A DNA stretch of 64,000 nucleotides from JAYFNU01 sp964460755 (GTDB lineage Bacteria; Bacillota; Clostridia; Oscillospirales; Ruminococcaceae), in contig CAYWQL010000007.1 in assembly GCA_964460755.1 (NCBI GenBank), forward strand, positions 14,264-78,263, in the 5' to 3' direction. The notes beneath the pieces are model-generated. The model was not told where the DNA came from. It worked only from the letters and a program-made list of their open reading frames with translations, and did not search any database. This document shows positions 45,569-56,740 of this stretch, one piece after another. Within the stretch, counting starts at the first letter, position 1; each line of letters opens with the position of its first letter. A program made the position numbers and the translations under genes.

Positions 45569-46849
45569 ATGAGCTTGTTGCTGTCGGGCGGTCTTGTATA
45601 TTCTAAGTCCTCGTTTAAGCGCTTAGATATTTCTATTGACGACGGTCAAGTTGTTTCCTTTTCCCCTTTTATTGATAAAAGCGGTTTTGACTCTGTTATC
45701 GACTGTAATAATTTATTTATTGTACCGGGTTTTTTAGATGTTCACGTACATCTAAGAGAACCCGGTTTTTGTTATAAGGAAACCGTGCATTCGGGAACTC
45801 TTGCGGCGGCTCGCGGCGGATATACAGGTGTTTGCGCTATGCCGAACCTTTCCCCCGCACCCGACTGCCTGACAAATCTTTCTGCGGAGCTTGACGCGAT
45901 AACGCGCGACGCGGTTGTTGCGGTTTACCCATATGGCACGATAACGGCTGGGCAAAACGGCGAACGGCTTTCGGATATGGAAGCGCTTTCCGACTTTGTC
46001 GCGGGCTTCTCCGACGACGGGCGCGGGGTTCAAAGCGAAGAAATAATGCTCGCCGCTATGAAAAAGGCAAAAAGCCTTAATAAGCCGATAGTCGCCCACT
46101 GCGAGGACAACAGTCTGCTTAAAAAGGGCGGATGCGTGAATGAATGTGCGTACGCCAAGGCGCACGGACTCGTCGGGATATCGTCTCAGAGCGAATGGAA
46201 ACAGCTTAAGCGCGACCTGCGGCTTGTTGAAAAAACCGGCGTGCGGTACCACGCCTGCCACATATCGACCAAGCAAAGCGTCGGGCTTATACGAGAAGCA
46301 AAAAAGCGTGGACTGCCCGTGACAAGCGAAACCGCGCCTCATTACCTCGCTCTTTGCGATAACGACCTAATCGACGACGGGCGCTTTAAGATGAACCCGC
46401 CGCTTCGTTCGGCGCTCGACCGTGCCGCGCTTATTGAGGGGATAACGGACGGCACGATAGATGTTATCGCGACCGACCACGCGCCCCATTCCGCCGAGGA
46501 AAAATCGCGTGGGCTTCGAGAAAGTCTTATGGGAATAACGGGGCTTGAAACCGCCTTTCCGGTTCTTTATACAGTCCTCGTTACAACCGGCGTTATGTCT
46601 TTTGAAAAGCTAATCGAAAAGCTTTCGGTTAAGCCAAGGGAGCTTTTGAATATTCCGAGCGAAATCACGGTCGGCTTTCGGGCGGACTTCGCAATTATTG
46701 ACACGAACTCACAATACAAAATCGACAGCAGCGCCTTCCTTTCAAAGGGTAAATCGAGTCCCTTTGACGGAATGGAGGTTTCGGGCGAAATCGTAAGAAC
46801 TATATACGGCGGGAGGACAGTATGGGACAAAAATTCACAAAAAAGATAG
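45569..46849 (+). CDS. pyrC: Dihydroorotase
   Basis: 426 residues, the long (type I) form. VPGFLDVHVHLREPGF gives the two zinc-ligand His residues, VAHCEDNSL and YHACHISTKQS hold more ligands, and DVIATDHAPHSAEEKSRG carries the catalytic Asp. The zinc-bridging residue aligned with the usual Lys is not resolved by eye (KETVHSGTLAAARGG is the candidate segment). It interconverts carbamoyl-aspartate and dihydroorotate. First gene of the nine-gene operon; carA starts inside its end. Confidence 0.95.
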   Translation: MSLLLSGGLVYSKSSFKRLDISIDDGQVVSFSPFIDKSGFDSVIDCNNLFIVPGFLDVHVHLREPGFCYKETVHSGTLAAARGGYTGVCAMPNLSPAPDCLTNLSAELDAITRDAVVAVYPYGTITAGQNGERLSDMEALSDFVAGFSDDGRGVQSEEIMLAAMKKAKSLNKPIVAHCEDNSLLKKGGCVNECAYAKAHGLVGISSQSEWKQLKRDLRLVEKTGVRYHACHISTKQSVGLIREAKKRGLPVTSETAPHYLALCDNDLIDDGRFKMNPPLRSALDRAALIEGITDGTIDVIATDHAPHSAEEKSRGLRESLMGITGLETAFPVLYTVLVTTGVMSFEKLIEKLSVKPRELLNIPSEITVGFRADFAIIDTNSQYKIDSSAFLSKGKSSPFDGMEVSGEIVRTIYGGRTVWDKNSQKR

Positions 46850-47916
46850 TCACCGAAAAAGGGCACGAGTTTTACGGCTACGCCTTTGGCTCGACAAAGG
46901 AGGCGGTCTGCGAAATCGTCTTCAACACCTCGATGGTCGGATATCAGGAAATTATCTCCGACCCCTCCTACACCGACCAAGCCGTCGTTATGACGTACCC
47001 CCTTATCGGAAACTACGGTATGGCGGACGATGATTACGAAACGAGAACCCCATCGATAAGCGGACTTATCGTTCGGGAATACAACGACTTGCCGAGCAAT
47101 TTTCGATATACGCGAACGCTAAGCGAAACCCTTGAGGAATACGGCATAGTCGGCATAGAGGGTGTTGACACCCGTATGCTGACGAGAATAATCCGTGACG
47201 AGGGCACAATGCGCGGAATAATCTGCTCGCCCGAAACGGCAAAGGCAGAGGCTATCGCAAAAATAAACGCGACCCCCGTTCCAACCGACGCCGTCGCGCG
47301 GGTAAGCTGTAAAAAGCGCTGGTACTCCCGCACGGCAAATTTCAAATACAACGTCGTCGCTATCGACTGCGGCATAAAGCACAACATTATCCGCTCGTTA
47401 AATAAGCGGGGCTGTAACGTGACGATAGTTCCCTTCAGCACCTCGCCCGAAGAAATAGTTTCCCTTTGCCCCGACGGACTTTTTCTTTCAAACGGACCGG
47501 GAAATCCCGAGGACGTAAAAGAGGTTATCGCGACGGTAAAGGCTCTTAAAGGCACGCTTCCGATATTCGGCATCTGCCTTGGTCATCAGATGATTTCCCT
47601 TGCCTGCGGCGCTTCAACCTATAAAATGAAATTCGGCCACCGCGGAGGGAATCATCCCGTAAAAAACCTCGCGACAGGCAAAATTGAAATAACAAGCCAA
47701 AACCATTCCTATGCCGTAGACCAAAAATCGCTTGAAAAAACCGAGCTTACGGCAACCCACATTAATCTTCTTGACAAAACCGTCGAGGGGGTAAAATCAA
47801 AGGACGGGACAATGTTCTCGGTTCAGTATCACCCCGAAAGCGCCCCGGGTCCGCAGGACAGCGCATATCTTTTCGACGAGTTTCTCGCACTTATGGACAA
47901 AGGAGGCAAGGCCTAA
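46822..47916 (+). CDS. carA: Carbamoyl-phosphate synthase small subunit (glutaminase)
   Basis: 364 residues. The N-terminal domain has [20 protein letters not shown] and [15 protein letters not shown]. The class I glutamine amidotransferase domain has GPGNPED, catalytic Cys in FGICLGHQM, and [13 protein letters not shown] with the His/Glu pair. It supplies ammonia to CarB. GGGAGGA at 46811 serves the ATG, which overlaps pyrC by 28 bases. Length and motifs are normal. Confidence 0.97.
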   Translation: MGQKFTKKIVTEKGHEFYGYAFGSTKEAVCEIVFNTSMVGYQEIISDPSYTDQAVVMTYPLIGNYGMADDDYETRTPSISGLIVREYNDLPSNFRYTRTLSETLEEYGIVGIEGVDTRMLTRIIRDEGTMRGIICSPETAKAEAIAKINATPVPTDAVARVSCKKRWYSRTANFKYNVVAIDCGIKHNIIRSLNKRGCNVTIVPFSTSPEEIVSLCPDGLFLSNGPGNPEDVKEVIATVKALKGTLPIFGICLGHQMISLACGASTYKMKFGHRGGNHPVKNLATGKIEITSQNHSYAVDQKSLEKTELTATHINLLDKTVEGVKSKDGTMFSVQYHPESAPGPQDSAYLFDEFLALMDKGGKA

Positions 47917-50900
47917 TGCCAAAACGCACCGACATAAAAAAAATACTTGTAATCGGCTCCGGACCTATCATTATCGGTCAGGCCGCCGAGTTTGACTATG
48001 CGGGCACACAGGCCTGTCTCGCCCTTAAAGAAGAGGGCTATTCCGTTATACTTGTGAACTCGAACCCCGCGACGATAATGACCGACACCCATATCGCCGA
48101 CAAAATATATATGGAGCCGCTGACCCTTGAATACGTCGCGAAGATACTTCGCTTTGAACGCCCCGACGCAATTCTTCCCGGGCTTGGCGGTCAGACGGGG
48201 CTTAACCTCGCCGCCTCGCTTTACCGAAAAGGGGTGCTTCACGAATGCGGCGTTGAAATACTCGGCACAAGCTTTGACAGCATTGACCGCGCCGAAGACC
48301 GCGAGAGATTTAAGGAGCTTTGCGAGGAGCTTGGCGAGCCTGTCCTTCCGTCAAAAATCGCCCACTCGGTCGACGAGGCAATCGCCGCCGCGAACGAGAT
48401 AACCTATCCTGTCGTCCTGCGTCCCGCCTTTACTCTCGGAGGAACGGGCGGCGGCTTCGCTGACGACGAAAACGAGCTTCGCGAAATAATGAAAAACGCC
48501 CTTAAGCTTTCGCCCGTCGGGCAGGTGCTTGTTGAAAAAAGCATTAAGGGATATAAGGAGATAGAATACGAGGTTATCCGCGACGCGAACGACACCGCGA
48601 TAACTATTTGCAATATGGAAAACCTCGACCCCGTGGGAATACACACGGGCGACTCTGTTGTCGTCGCGCCAAGCCAGACCCTTACCAACAAGGAATATCA
48701 TATGCTTCGCGACAGCGCCCTTAAGATAATTCGCGCCCTTAAAATCGAGGGTGGCTGCAACGTTCAGTTCGCGCTCGACCCCTATTCCTTTAACTATTAT
48801 TTAATCGAGGTTAATCCCCGAGTATCCCGTTCGTCGGCGCTCGCGAGCAAGGCGAGCGGATACCCCATAGCCCGCGTTTCGGCGAAGGTTGCGACGGGGC
48901 TTCTGCTTGACGAAATCGAAATCGCAAACACCCCCGCTTCGTTTGAGCCCACCCTCGACTACGTCGTGACGAAAATCGCCCGCTTCCCCTTTGATAAGTT
49001 CACCTCGGCTTCAAACAGGCTTTCAACCCAGATGAAGGCGACGGGCGAGGTTATGAGCATAGGGCGAACCTTTGAGGAAAGTCTTCTGAAGGCGGTGCGG
49101 TCACTTGAAATCGGCGTATGCCACCTATATATGAGGAAATTTGACGAAAAGACAACCGACGAGCTTATGGACTATATCGCCATAGGCACCGACGACCGCA
49201 TTTTCGCCATATCCGAGCTTATTCGTCGCAACGTCGACCTCGGACTTATAAACAACGCGACAAAAATAGATATGTTCTTTCTTTATAAAATTAAGAACAT
49301 CGTTCGTTTTGAAGCAGAAATTAAGAAGAACAAAAAGAGCGAAGCCGTACTTCGCGACGCGAAGCGAATGGGCTTCTCGGACAAATACATCGGCGAATGC
49401 TGGGGCATAAGCGAGCTTGATATGTTCAGGCTTCGACAAAAGCTTAACGTCTTCCCCGTTTACAAAATGATAGACACCTGCGCGAGCGAATTTTCGTCCT
49501 ATGTTCCCTACTTTTATTCCACCTATGAAACCGAAAACGAATCGGTGGTCAGCGACAAGGAAAAGATAATAGTACTCGGAAGCGGCCCGATAAGGATAGG
49601 TCAGGGTGTCGAGTTCGACTACTCGACGGTTCATGCGGTGTGGACGATACGCGAGCTTGGCTATGAGGCTATCGTCATAAACAACAACCCCGAAACCGTT
49701 TCGACCGACTACACCACGTCGGACAAGCTGTATTTTGAGCCGCTTGCCATAGAGGACGTGATGAACATAATCAGTCTTGAAAAGCCAAAGGGTGTTATTG
49801 TTTCGCTTGGCGGGCAGACGGCAATTAACCTTTGCGAGCCCCTCGACCGTCTTGGCGTGCCGATTATCGGCACGGGCAATGCTGCTATTGACCGAGCGGA
49901 AAACCGCGACTCCTTTGAAAAGATAATGAACGAGCTTAAAATACCCCAGCCGAACGGGCAGGCCGTAACCGATATCGAAGCCGGCGTAAGGGCGGCGAAG
50001 GAAATCGGATATCCCGTTTTAGTCCGTCCAAGCTACGTTTTAGGCGGTCGCGCTATGCAGATAGTTAACTGCGAAAAATCTCTTCGCAGATATCTTCAAA
50101 CGGCGGTCGAGGTGGACGAAAGCCGCCCCGTCCTCGTCGACAAATACATTATCGGAAAAGAGCTTGAGGTTGACGCCGTTTGCGATAAACGTGACGTGTT
50201 TATCCCCGGTATTATGCAGCACGTTGAGCGCACCGGCATACATTCGGGCGACAGCATAAGCGTTTACCCCACCTTCAGCATAAGCGAAAAGGTAAAGGAA
50301 ACAATTATCGGCTATACCGTTAAATTAGGGCTTGGAATAGGAATAAACGGGCTTTACAACATTCAGTTTATCGTCGACCCGAACGAGGACGTATATGTCA
50401 TAGAGGTCAACCCCCGCTCGTCGCGAACCGTTCCGTTTATTTCGAAATCCTCAGGCTATTCCCTCGCCGACATAGCCACAAGGGTTATGCTCGGACAATC
50501 GCTTAAAAGTCAAGGCTATGGTCTTGTCTTCCCAAAGCAGAAGGACAAGTGGTTCGTAAAAGCTCCCGCCTTCTCCTTTTCGAAGCTTCGCGGCGCCGAC
50601 GCCTATCTTTCGCCCGAAATGAAATCGACGGGCGAGGCTATCGGCTACGACAAATCCCTTAACCGCGCTTTATATAAAGCACTGCGTTCGTCGGGCATGA
50701 ACGTGTCAAACTACGGCACAATTCTCGTCACCATAGCCGACAAGGACAAGGAGCGCGCCCTTCCGCTGATTCGCCGTTTTTACAACCTCGGCTTCAATAT
50801 TGAGGCGACGCGAGGAACGGCGGAATTCCTAAAAAGCCACAACATAAAAACAAGAATTAAGAAAAAGCTCAGCGAGGGAAGCGAGGAAATACTTGATTCC

Positions 50901-51098
50901 CTGCGTCGCGGCTATGTCAGCTACGTCATAAACACAAAGGATATCGACAGCGAAAGTCAGGACTCGGACGGATACGAAATTCGCCGCTGCTCGGTGGAAA
51001 ACAACGTCACGATGTTTACCGCGCTTGAAACGGTCGACGTCCTGCTCGACGTGCTTGAAGAAATAACCATAGGCATTTCAACGATTGATTCGGAATAG
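47916..51098 (+). CDS. carB: Carbamoyl-phosphate synthase large subunit
   Basis: 1060 residues with the internal duplication: the two ATP-grasp halves start at [19 protein letters not shown] (near residue 11) and [19 protein letters not shown] (near 553). [15 protein letters not shown] and [16 protein letters not shown] mark the nucleotide loops, and the C-terminal MGS-like regulatory domain is near 935-1060. It makes carbamoyl phosphate from ammonia, bicarbonate and two ATP. Its start overlaps the carA stop by one base. No internal frameshift was seen. Confidence 0.97.
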   Translation: MPKRTDIKKILVIGSGPIIIGQAAEFDYAGTQACLALKEEGYSVILVNSNPATIMTDTHIADKIYMEPLTLEYVAKILRFERPDAILPGLGGQTGLNLAASLYRKGVLHECGVEILGTSFDSIDRAEDRERFKELCEELGEPVLPSKIAHSVDEAIAAANEITYPVVLRPAFTLGGTGGGFADDENELREIMKNALKLSPVGQVLVEKSIKGYKEIEYEVIRDANDTAITICNMENLDPVGIHTGDSVVVAPSQTLTNKEYHMLRDSALKIIRALKIEGGCNVQFALDPYSFNYYLIEVNPRVSRSSALASKASGYPIARVSAKVATGLLLDEIEIANTPASFEPTLDYVVTKIARFPFDKFTSASNRLSTQMKATGEVMSIGRTFEESLLKAVRSLEIGVCHLYMRKFDEKTTDELMDYIAIGTDDRIFAISELIRRNVDLGLINNATKIDMFFLYKIKNIVRFEAEIKKNKKSEAVLRDAKRMGFSDKYIGECWGISELDMFRLRQKLNVFPVYKMIDTCASEFSSYVPYFYSTYETENESVVSDKEKIIVLGSGPIRIGQGVEFDYSTVHAVWTIRELGYEAIVINNNPETVSTDYTTSDKLYFEPLAIEDVMNIISLEKPKGVIVSLGGQTAINLCEPLDRLGVPIIGTGNAAIDRAENRDSFEKIMNELKIPQPNGQAVTDIEAGVRAAKEIGYPVLVRPSYVLGGRAMQIVNCEKSLRRYLQTAVEVDESRPVLVDKYIIGKELEVDAVCDKRDVFIPGIMQHVERTGIHSGDSISVYPTFSISEKVKETIIGYTVKLGLGIGINGLYNIQFIVDPNEDVYVIEVNPRSSRTVPFISKSSGYSLADIATRVMLGQSLKSQGYGLVFPKQKDKWFVKAPAFSFSKLRGADAYLSPEMKSTGEAIGYDKSLNRALYKALRSSGMNVSNYGTILVTIADKDKERALPLIRRFYNLGFNIEATRGTAEFLKSHNIKTRIKKKLSEGSEEILDSLRRGYVSYVINTKDIDSESQDSDGYEIRRCSVENNVTMFTALETVDVLLDVLEEITIGISTIDSE

Positions 51099-51105
51099 GT
51101 GAAAT

Positions 51106-51846
51106 ATGAAAAAAACCGACCTTGCCCTCATAGAAAAAAGAGCGCTCACGCAGGACATATTTGAGCTTAAGCTTTCGGGCGACCTTTCGGCGTTTACCGC
51201 CGCGGGTCAGTTCGTCAACCTCGCCCTTTCAGGGCTCTATCTTCGTCGCCCGATTTCCGTTTGCGACATAAACGAAAACGTCCTTACTCTTATCGTTCGG
51301 GTTGTCGGCGCGGGCACAAAGGAGCTCGTGCTCAGCGAAATCGGCACTCGCTTCGACGCTCTTACCGGTCTCGGCAACGGCTATACCGCAGAAACAGGCG
51401 GAAAAGCCCCCGTCCTCGTCGGCGGCGGCGTTGGCGTTCCGCCGCTTTACTACCTTGCGAAAAGGCTTCTCGGCGCGGGAATTTCGCCAACGGTCGCGCT
51501 CGGCTTTAACGATAAAAGCGACATATTCTATGTTGACGAGTTTCGCGCACTCGGGCTTTCGGTTTTCCTTTCAACAGTCGACGGCTCGGCTGGCACAAAG
51601 GGCTTTGTCACCGACGCGATAAAACAAATCGCGCCGCTTCCCGACTACGCTTTCTGCTGCGGTCCGGAGCCGATGCTCAAGGCGGTATACGACCTTCCCT
51701 TTATCGCCGGCGGTCAGTTTAGCTTTGAGGCGAGAATGGGCTGCGGCTTTGGGGCGTGTATGGGCTGCACCTGCAAGACGAAATACGGCAGCAAGCGCAT
51801 CTGCGTCGACGGCCCGGTTCTTAAAAAGGAGGAGATAATATGGTAG
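51106..51846 (+). CDS. pyrK: Dihydroorotate dehydrogenase electron transfer subunit
   Basis: 246 residues. GQFVNLALSGLYLRRPISVCDI binds FAD (the RRPxS motif), VLVGGGVGVPPLYYLAKRL binds NAD, and ARMGCGFGACMGCTCKTK with a downstream RICVDGPV has the four Cys of the 2Fe-2S cluster. It passes electrons from PyrD to NAD. Its end overlaps pyrD by 7 bases. This subunit makes the DHOD class 1B. Confidence 0.96.
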   Translation: MKKTDLALIEKRALTQDIFELKLSGDLSAFTAAGQFVNLALSGLYLRRPISVCDINENVLTLIVRVVGAGTKELVLSEIGTRFDALTGLGNGYTAETGGKAPVLVGGGVGVPPLYYLAKRLLGAGISPTVALGFNDKSDIFYVDEFRALGLSVFLSTVDGSAGTKGFVTDAIKQIAPLPDYAFCCGPEPMLKAVYDLPFIAGGQFSFEARMGCGFGACMGCTCKTKYGSKRICVDGPVLKKEEIIW

Positions 51847-52751
51847 ACCTATCCGTAGCGTTGAGCGGTTTAACGTTAGACAACCCCGTTATCCCCGCAA
51901 GCGGAACCTTCGGCTTCGGACGGGAGTTCGCCGAAATATATGACATAAATATTCTCGGAAGCTTTTCCTTTAAGGGCACGACAAGAGAGCCTCGCTTCGG
52001 TAACGAGCCGCCGCGAATTGCCGAAACCCCGTCGGGTATGCTAAATGCCGTCGGGCTTCAAAACCCCGGCATTGACGCGGTCATAGAAAAGGAAATTCCC
52101 AACATAAAAAACATCTTTCACAAGCCGGTTATCGCCAACATCAGCGGCTTTTCGCTCGACGAATATGTCGAGTGCTGTGAAAAAATTGATAAATGCGACA
52201 GCGTCGGCATAATCGAGGTCAACATAAGCTGTCCTAATGTTCACGGCGGCGGAATGGCCTTCGGTACAACGGCGGCGGGGGCGGCGCAAATTACTCGCGC
52301 GGTTAAGCGAGTCACGACTAAGCCCGTATATATGAAGCTTTCGCCGAACGTTTCGGATATTTGCGAAATCGCGAAGGCGTGCGAGGACGCGGGCGCCGAC
52401 GGTCTTTCGCTCATAAATACACTTCTCGGAATGAGAATCGATATAAAAAAAAGGGCGCCGCTCCTCGCGAACAGGACGGGCGGGCTTTCGGGCAGGGCAA
52501 TTTTTCCCCTCGCTGTTCGTATGATATACGACGTATATAACGCCGTTAAAATTCCGCTCATCGGAATGGGAGGCGTTTCGTCGGCTGAGGACGTAATCGA
52601 AATAATGCTCGCGGGAGCCAGTGCCGTTGAAATCGGCGCGGAAAATCTTCGAAACCCCTTTATCTGCAAGGAAATTATCGAGGCTCTTCCGACGCTTTGC
52701 GATAAACTTAAAATTTCAAAACTAAGCGACATAACAGGAGGCGCACACTAA
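51840..52751 (+). CDS. pyrD: Dihydroorotate dehydrogenase, class 1B catalytic subunit
   Basis: 303 residues. NPVIPASGTFGFGREFAEIY, IEVNISCPNVHGGGMAFG (catalytic Cys in SCPN) and KPVYMKLSPNVSDI mark the FMN barrel, and GMGGVSSAEDVIEIMLAGAS binds the phosphate. The Cys base identifies class 1 enzymes. AGGAGGAG inside the end of pyrK serves its ATG. It oxidises dihydroorotate to orotate with NAD by way of PyrK. Confidence 0.97.
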   Translation: MVDLSVALSGLTLDNPVIPASGTFGFGREFAEIYDINILGSFSFKGTTREPRFGNEPPRIAETPSGMLNAVGLQNPGIDAVIEKEIPNIKNIFHKPVIANISGFSLDEYVECCEKIDKCDSVGIIEVNISCPNVHGGGMAFGTTAAGAAQITRAVKRVTTKPVYMKLSPNVSDICEIAKACEDAGADGLSLINTLLGMRIDIKKRAPLLANRTGGLSGRAIFPLAVRMIYDVYNAVKIPLIGMGGVSSAEDVIEIMLAGASAVEIGAENLRNPFICKEIIEALPTLCDKLKISKLSDITGGAH

Positions 52752-53450
52752 ATGAACAAAGACGTTATTATCGCCCTCGACTTTCCGTCGAAGCAGGAAA
52801 CCCTCGGCTTTTTAGACCGTTTTGAGGCCGAAAAGCCCTTCGTGAAAATCGGTATGGAGCTTTTCTACGCAGAGGGCCCCGATATCGTCCGCGAAATAAA
52901 GGCGCGGGGTCACAAAATTTTTCTCGACTTGAAGCTTCACGATATACCCAACACCGTAAAGCGCGCTATGGCGGTTCTCTCGAAGCTCGACGTCGATATG
53001 TGCAATCTCCACGCAGCGGGAGCAAGCGAAATGATGAAGGCGGCGCTTGAGGGACTAACGCGCGAGGACGGGAGCCGTCCGCTTCTTATCGCCGTCACAC
53101 AGCTCACCTCCACCGACAGCGCGGCGCTTAAAAACGAGCTGTTAATTAATGCGCCGATGGACGAAACGGTTATGAAATACGCCAAGAACGCCGCACTTTC
53201 AGGGCTCGACGGGGTTGTATGCTCCCCGCTTGAAGCGGCTAAGGTCAAGCAGTTCTGCGGCGGCAGGTTTCTTACCGTAACGCCCGGCATACGCTTTGCC
53301 GACGGCGAGGTTGGCGACCAAAAAAGAATTATGACGCCCGAAAAAGCGAAGGACGCGGGCTGCGACTATATCGTCGTCGGGCGTCCGATAACGAAAGCGG
53401 ACGACCCCGTCGCCGCCTATAAGAGATGCGTAAAAGAGTTTTTGGGATAA
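52752..53450 (+). CDS. pyrF: Orotidine 5'-phosphate decarboxylase
   Basis: 232 residues. [18 protein letters not shown] opens the barrel, [18 protein letters not shown] holds the catalytic DxKxxD set, VTPGIRF and [17 protein letters not shown] bind the phosphate. It converts OMP to UMP. It starts directly after the pyrD stop, with ACAGGAGGCG inside that gene's end. Length and motifs match the class found in Firmicutes. Confidence 0.97.
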   Translation: MNKDVIIALDFPSKQETLGFLDRFEAEKPFVKIGMELFYAEGPDIVREIKARGHKIFLDLKLHDIPNTVKRAMAVLSKLDVDMCNLHAAGASEMMKAALEGLTREDGSRPLLIAVTQLTSTDSAALKNELLINAPMDETVMKYAKNAALSGLDGVVCSPLEAAKVKQFCGGRFLTVTPGIRFADGEVGDQKRIMTPEKAKDAGCDYIVVGRPITKADDPVAAYKRCVKEFLG

Positions 53451-53460
53451 GGAGAAAAGA

Positions 53461-54090
53461 ATGGAAAAGAAAATTGCGTCTGCGCTTTTATCTATCGGGG
53501 CGGTATTTCTTCGTCCCGACGAGCCCTTTACATGGGCAAGCGGAATTAAAAGCCCGATATATTGCGACAACCGCCTAACCCTCACCGCGCCCGACGTTCG
53601 CGACGAGGTTGAAAACGGACTTTGCGAAGCTATTAGCCAAAACTATCCCAACGTCGAGGTTCTTATGGGAACAAGCACGGCGGGCATCGCGCACGCCGCA
53701 ATATGCGGACATCTGTTAAAGCTTCCTATGGGCTACGTTCGCTCGGGCGCGAAAGACCACGGACGCGCCAACCAAATCGAGGGCAGGCTTGAAAAAGGGC
53801 AAAAGGTCGTTGTTGTCGAAGACCTCATTTCAACGGGCGGCAGCGTAATTGAGGTCGTGAACGTTCTTCGCGACGCGGGCGCTGAGGTGCTCGGCGTGGT
53901 GAGCATATTCACCTACGGAATGAAAAAGGGACTCGACCGCCTTGCCGAAGCGAAGGTTAAAAACATATCCCTTACCAATCTCGACGCGGTCTGCCTTGTC
54001 GCCGTCGAAAGGGGCATAATTAAACAAGAGGATATTGCGCGGCTTAAGGCGTTTCGGGATAACCCGAGCGATGAAAGCTGGATAAAATAA
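53461..54090 (+). CDS. pyrE: Orotate phosphoribosyltransferase
   Basis: 209 residues. FTWASGIKSPIYCDNRLT binds orotate, KDHGRANQIEGRL is the flexible lid, and VVVVEDLISTGGSVIEVVN is the PRPP-binding motif. It makes OMP from orotate and PRPP. It is 10 bases after pyrF, with AAGGAGA before the ATG. All expected residues are present. Confidence 0.97.
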   Translation: MEKKIASALLSIGAVFLRPDEPFTWASGIKSPIYCDNRLTLTAPDVRDEVENGLCEAISQNYPNVEVLMGTSTAGIAHAAICGHLLKLPMGYVRSGAKDHGRANQIEGRLEKGQKVVVVEDLISTGGSVIEVVNVLRDAGAEVLGVVSIFTYGMKKGLDRLAEAKVKNISLTNLDAVCLVAVERGIIKQEDIARLKAFRDNPSDESWIK

Positions 54091-54099
54091 GGAGGAAGT

Positions 54100-55017
54100 A
54101 TGCGCCATTTAATTGACATCGTCGACCTGTCCGTTAAGGAAATAGACGAGCTTATTGCCGTTGCTGAGGACATCATCGAAAAGCCCGAAAGGTATCAGGA
54201 CGCCTGCAAGAGAAAAAAGCTCGCTACCCTTTTTTTTGAGCCCAGCACAAGAACCCGTCTTTCCTTTGAGGCGGCTATGCTTGAGCTTGGCGGAAGCGTG
54301 CTTGGCTTTTCGACTGCCGACAGCTCGTCGGCGGCAAAGGGCGAGAGCGTAACCGACACCGTAAGAACCGTCGGCTGTTACGCCGACATAATTGCTATGC
54401 GCCACCCAAAGGAGGGCGCACCGACGGCAGCAATTCGGCGCACGACCGTGCCTATAATTAACGCGGGAGACGGAGGACACAACCACCCGACCCAGACCCT
54501 CGCCGACCTTCTTACCATTCACCGTGAAAAGGGTCGGCTTGATGACCTGACGATAGGCTTTTGCGGCGACCTTAAATTCGGCCGCACCGTGCATTCGCTC
54601 ATAAACGCCCTTTCGCGAAACAAGGGGATAAATTTTATCTTCATTTCTCCGAAGGAGCTGAAGGTTCCCGATTACATTAAAGAAGGGGTTCTCAAGGCGA
54701 ACAACATTCCCTATACCGAAGCCGAGCGCATAGAGGAGGTTGTCACAAGCCTTGATATACTCTATATGACCCGCGTTCAGCGCGAGCGCTTTTTTAACGA
54801 GGCGGATTACGTTCGCTTAAAGGACAGCTATATACTCGACCTTAAAAAGCTTGAATTTGCGAAAAGCGACCTTTCGATTATGCACCCGCTCCCCCGCGTG
54901 AACGAAATATCGGTCGCGGTGGACGACGACAGGCGCGCCTGCTACTTCAAGCAGGTTGAGAACGGAAAATATATGCGAATGGCGCTTATCCTAAAGCTCT
55001 TGGAGGTAACTGTATGA
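54100..55017 (+). CDS. pyrB: Aspartate carbamoyltransferase catalytic subunit
   Basis: 305 residues. [17 protein letters not shown] binds carbamoyl phosphate, [19 protein letters not shown] and the LMHPLPR-like [12 protein letters not shown] segment are standard. It forms carbamoyl-aspartate, the committed pyrimidine step. AAGGAGGAAG precedes the ATG and its stop overlaps pyrI. Presence of pyrI means it is probably an allosteric dodecamer. Confidence 0.97.
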   Translation: MRHLIDIVDLSVKEIDELIAVAEDIIEKPERYQDACKRKKLATLFFEPSTRTRLSFEAAMLELGGSVLGFSTADSSSAAKGESVTDTVRTVGCYADIIAMRHPKEGAPTAAIRRTTVPIINAGDGGHNHPTQTLADLLTIHREKGRLDDLTIGFCGDLKFGRTVHSLINALSRNKGINFIFISPKELKVPDYIKEGVLKANNIPYTEAERIEEVVTSLDILYMTRVQRERFFNEADYVRLKDSYILDLKKLEFAKSDLSIMHPLPRVNEISVAVDDDRRACYFKQVENGKYMRMALILKLLEVTV

Positions 55018-55439
55018 ACATAGACAGCATTAACAACGGCTTTGTTATCGACCACATCAAGGCAGGCAAAAGTATGGAGATATACAAGTACCTTGCACTT
55101 GACGACCTCCCCTGTTCGGTTGCGATAATCAAAAACGTTAAAAGCAACCGCCTTGGAAAAAAGGACATAATTAAAATTGATTCGCCCATTGAGCTTGACC
55201 TCGACGTGCTGGGCTACATCGACCCGAACATAACCGTCAACGTCATTCGCGACGGAAAGCTCATTGAAAAGCGTCCGCTTTGCCTGCCGAAAAGAATAGT
55301 CAACGTCATAAAATGCAAAAACCCGCGCTGTATAACCTCAACCGAGCAGGAGCTTGACCATGTGTTTTTGCTTTCCGACGAAAAGGAGCGGGTCTATCGC
55401 TGCGCCTACTGCGAATCAAAGAGCAACGAGCAAAAATAA
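55014..55439 (+). CDS. pyrI: Aspartate carbamoyltransferase regulatory subunit
   Basis: 141 residues with the allosteric domain ([19 protein letters not shown] start) and the zinc domain: Cys in CKNPRC and CAYC form CX4C...CX2C, with [14 protein letters not shown] between. It binds CTP and ATP and holds the PyrB trimers together. The start overlaps pyrB as ATGA. Last gene of the pyr operon, followed by a terminator. Confidence 0.96.
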   Translation: MNIDSINNGFVIDHIKAGKSMEIYKYLALDDLPCSVAIIKNVKSNRLGKKDIIKIDSPIELDLDVLGYIDPNITVNVIRDGKLIEKRPLCLPKRIVNVIKCKNPRCITSTEQELDHVFLLSDEKERVYRCAYCESKSNEQK

Positions 55440-55445
55440 TAAATT

Positions 55446-55475
55446 AAGCCTTGCTTTCCAGCAAGGCTTTTCTTT
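55446..55475 (+). terminator. Terminator of the pyr operon
   Basis: AAGCCTTGCT and AGCAAGGCTT around TTCC, followed by TTCTTTT. The convergent radical SAM gene ends at 55475 beside it. Confidence 0.85.
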
Positions 55476-56344
55476 TAAAACAGGCTTGTTTGCGCTTCGC
55501 TCATCTTATCCTCAAATTCGCGCATATAGGAAAATACCTCGTACATATCGCTCATTATGCCGTTTTCCTTACACAGAGAACGAAAGATTTTCATAAGCGC
55601 GCCGTTGTTCGGGCTCATTACCTCATAGTCGTTTGCGTAGGTTTTGATATACCGCTCCTTCATTTTCGGAAAGCTTCTGTCAAGCGCCTCATAGAAATAT
55701 TCGCGGTCACCCTCGCGAAGAGTGACCCCCATTCCGCCGCAGATTATTCCCTTGACCCTCGCCCTTATGCAGTAGTCCATTATTCCCCGCAGGTTTTCCT
55801 CGGTGTCGTTTATGAAGGGTAAAACCGGGTCGAACCACACGACGGTCGGTATGCCGTTATCCCGCATAATTTCAAGCGTATCGAAACGCTCCTTTGTTGA
55901 AGAAACGTTGGGCTCGATTATCCTGCAAAGCTCCTCGTCAAAGGTGGTAAGCGTCATTTCGACGACGCATTTTGTTTTTTCGTTTATCTGTTTTAATATA
56001 TCAAGGTCGCGAAGTATTCTTGACGACTTTGTCTGAAGCGCGACGCCGCATCCGTTTTGTTCGATAACCTCAAGGCATTTTCTCGTTATCTTAAATTCTT
56101 CCTCATAGTGATTGTACGGGTCGCTCATCGAGCCGGTTCCGACCATACAGGGCTTTCGTTTTCGCCGAAGCGCGTCGTCGAGAACCTCGGGAGCGTTTAT
56201 TTTGATTTCTACGTCCTCAAACTCGTGGGTCATGGCGTAGCATCTGCTTCGCGCGTCGCAATAGATGCACCCGTGGGTACACCCGCGGTATACGTTTATT
56301 CCGCAGCTTGCCGAAAGTATTCCGCTGACTTCCTTTGTATGCAT
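55475..56344 (-). CDS. Radical SAM protein, SPL/Rv2578c-like
   Basis: 289 residues. NVYRGCTHGCIYCDARSRCY has the CX3CX2C cluster motif, and RKRKPCMVGTGSMSDPYNHYEEEFKITR follows in pieces (GTGSMSDPYN is typical). The family is related to spore photoproduct lyase, but these relatives are unassigned. The C-terminal 60 residues are helical. It is alone, with TATAAT on minus at 56378-56383 and TTTACG 18 bases upstream. No substrate can be inferred, so DNA repair is not assumed. Confidence 0.85.
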   Translation of the reverse strand: MHTKEVSGILSASCGINVYRGCTHGCIYCDARSRCYAMTHEFEDVEIKINAPEVLDDALRRKRKPCMVGTGSMSDPYNHYEEEFKITRKCLEVIEQNGCGVALQTKSSRILRDLDILKQINEKTKCVVEMTLTTFDEELCRIIEPNVSSTKERFDTLEIMRDNGIPTVVWFDPVLPFINDTEENLRGIMDYCIRARVKGIICGGMGVTLREGDREYFYEALDRSFPKMKERYIKTYANDYEVMSPNNGALMKIFRSLCKENGIMSDMYEVFSYMREFEDKMSEAQTSLF

Positions 56345-56396
56345 CGCCCTTGTCCCCTTCGTTTCGTTAATAGGCTAATTATACTCTTTTTTGCAC

Positions 56397-56425
56397 TTGT
56401 CCGTAAAGCGGCGTTGTGGTAAGAT
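56397..56425 (+). promoter_or_regulatory. Promoter of the ACT-UPF0210 pair
   Basis: TTGTCC (56397-56402) and extended -10 TGG-TAAGAT (56420-56425), 17-base spacer. ATG at 56458. Confidence 0.55.
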
Positions 56426-56457
56426 TGATAAAACGTATTTAAATAAAGGAGAAACTT

Positions 56458-56727
56458 ATGAAAGCGATTGTTACGGTTATGGCGAAGGACTCCGTTGGGA
56501 TTATCTCCTATGTGAGCACTCTTCTTGCCGAAAGAAACGTGAATATAGTCGATTTGAGCCAAACCCTTATGCAGGAATATTTCACAATGATTATGCTTGT
56601 GGAAATCCCGTCGGAAAGCACCGACTTCGACGCACTTCGTGATTTTCTTCGCTCTAAGGGCGAGGAAAAGAACCTTGTTATTCGCATTCAGCGCGAGGAC
56701 ATCTTTAACGCGATGTACCGCATATAG
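56458..56727 (+). CDS. ACT domain protein (UPF0237)
   Basis: 89 residues, one ACT domain: [20 protein letters not shown] opens as in the UPF0237 group, with [20 protein letters not shown] as the second strand-helix unit. These small proteins are thought to bind an amino acid. It is 13 bases upstream of the UPF0210 gene, a pairing widely conserved in bacteria and archaea. AAGGAG precedes the ATG. Ligand unknown. Confidence 0.92.
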   Translation: MKAIVTVMAKDSVGIISYVSTLLAERNVNIVDLSQTLMQEYFTMIMLVEIPSESTDFDALRDFLRSKGEEKNLVIRIQREDIFNAMYRI

Positions 56728-56740
56728 GCGAGGATATAAA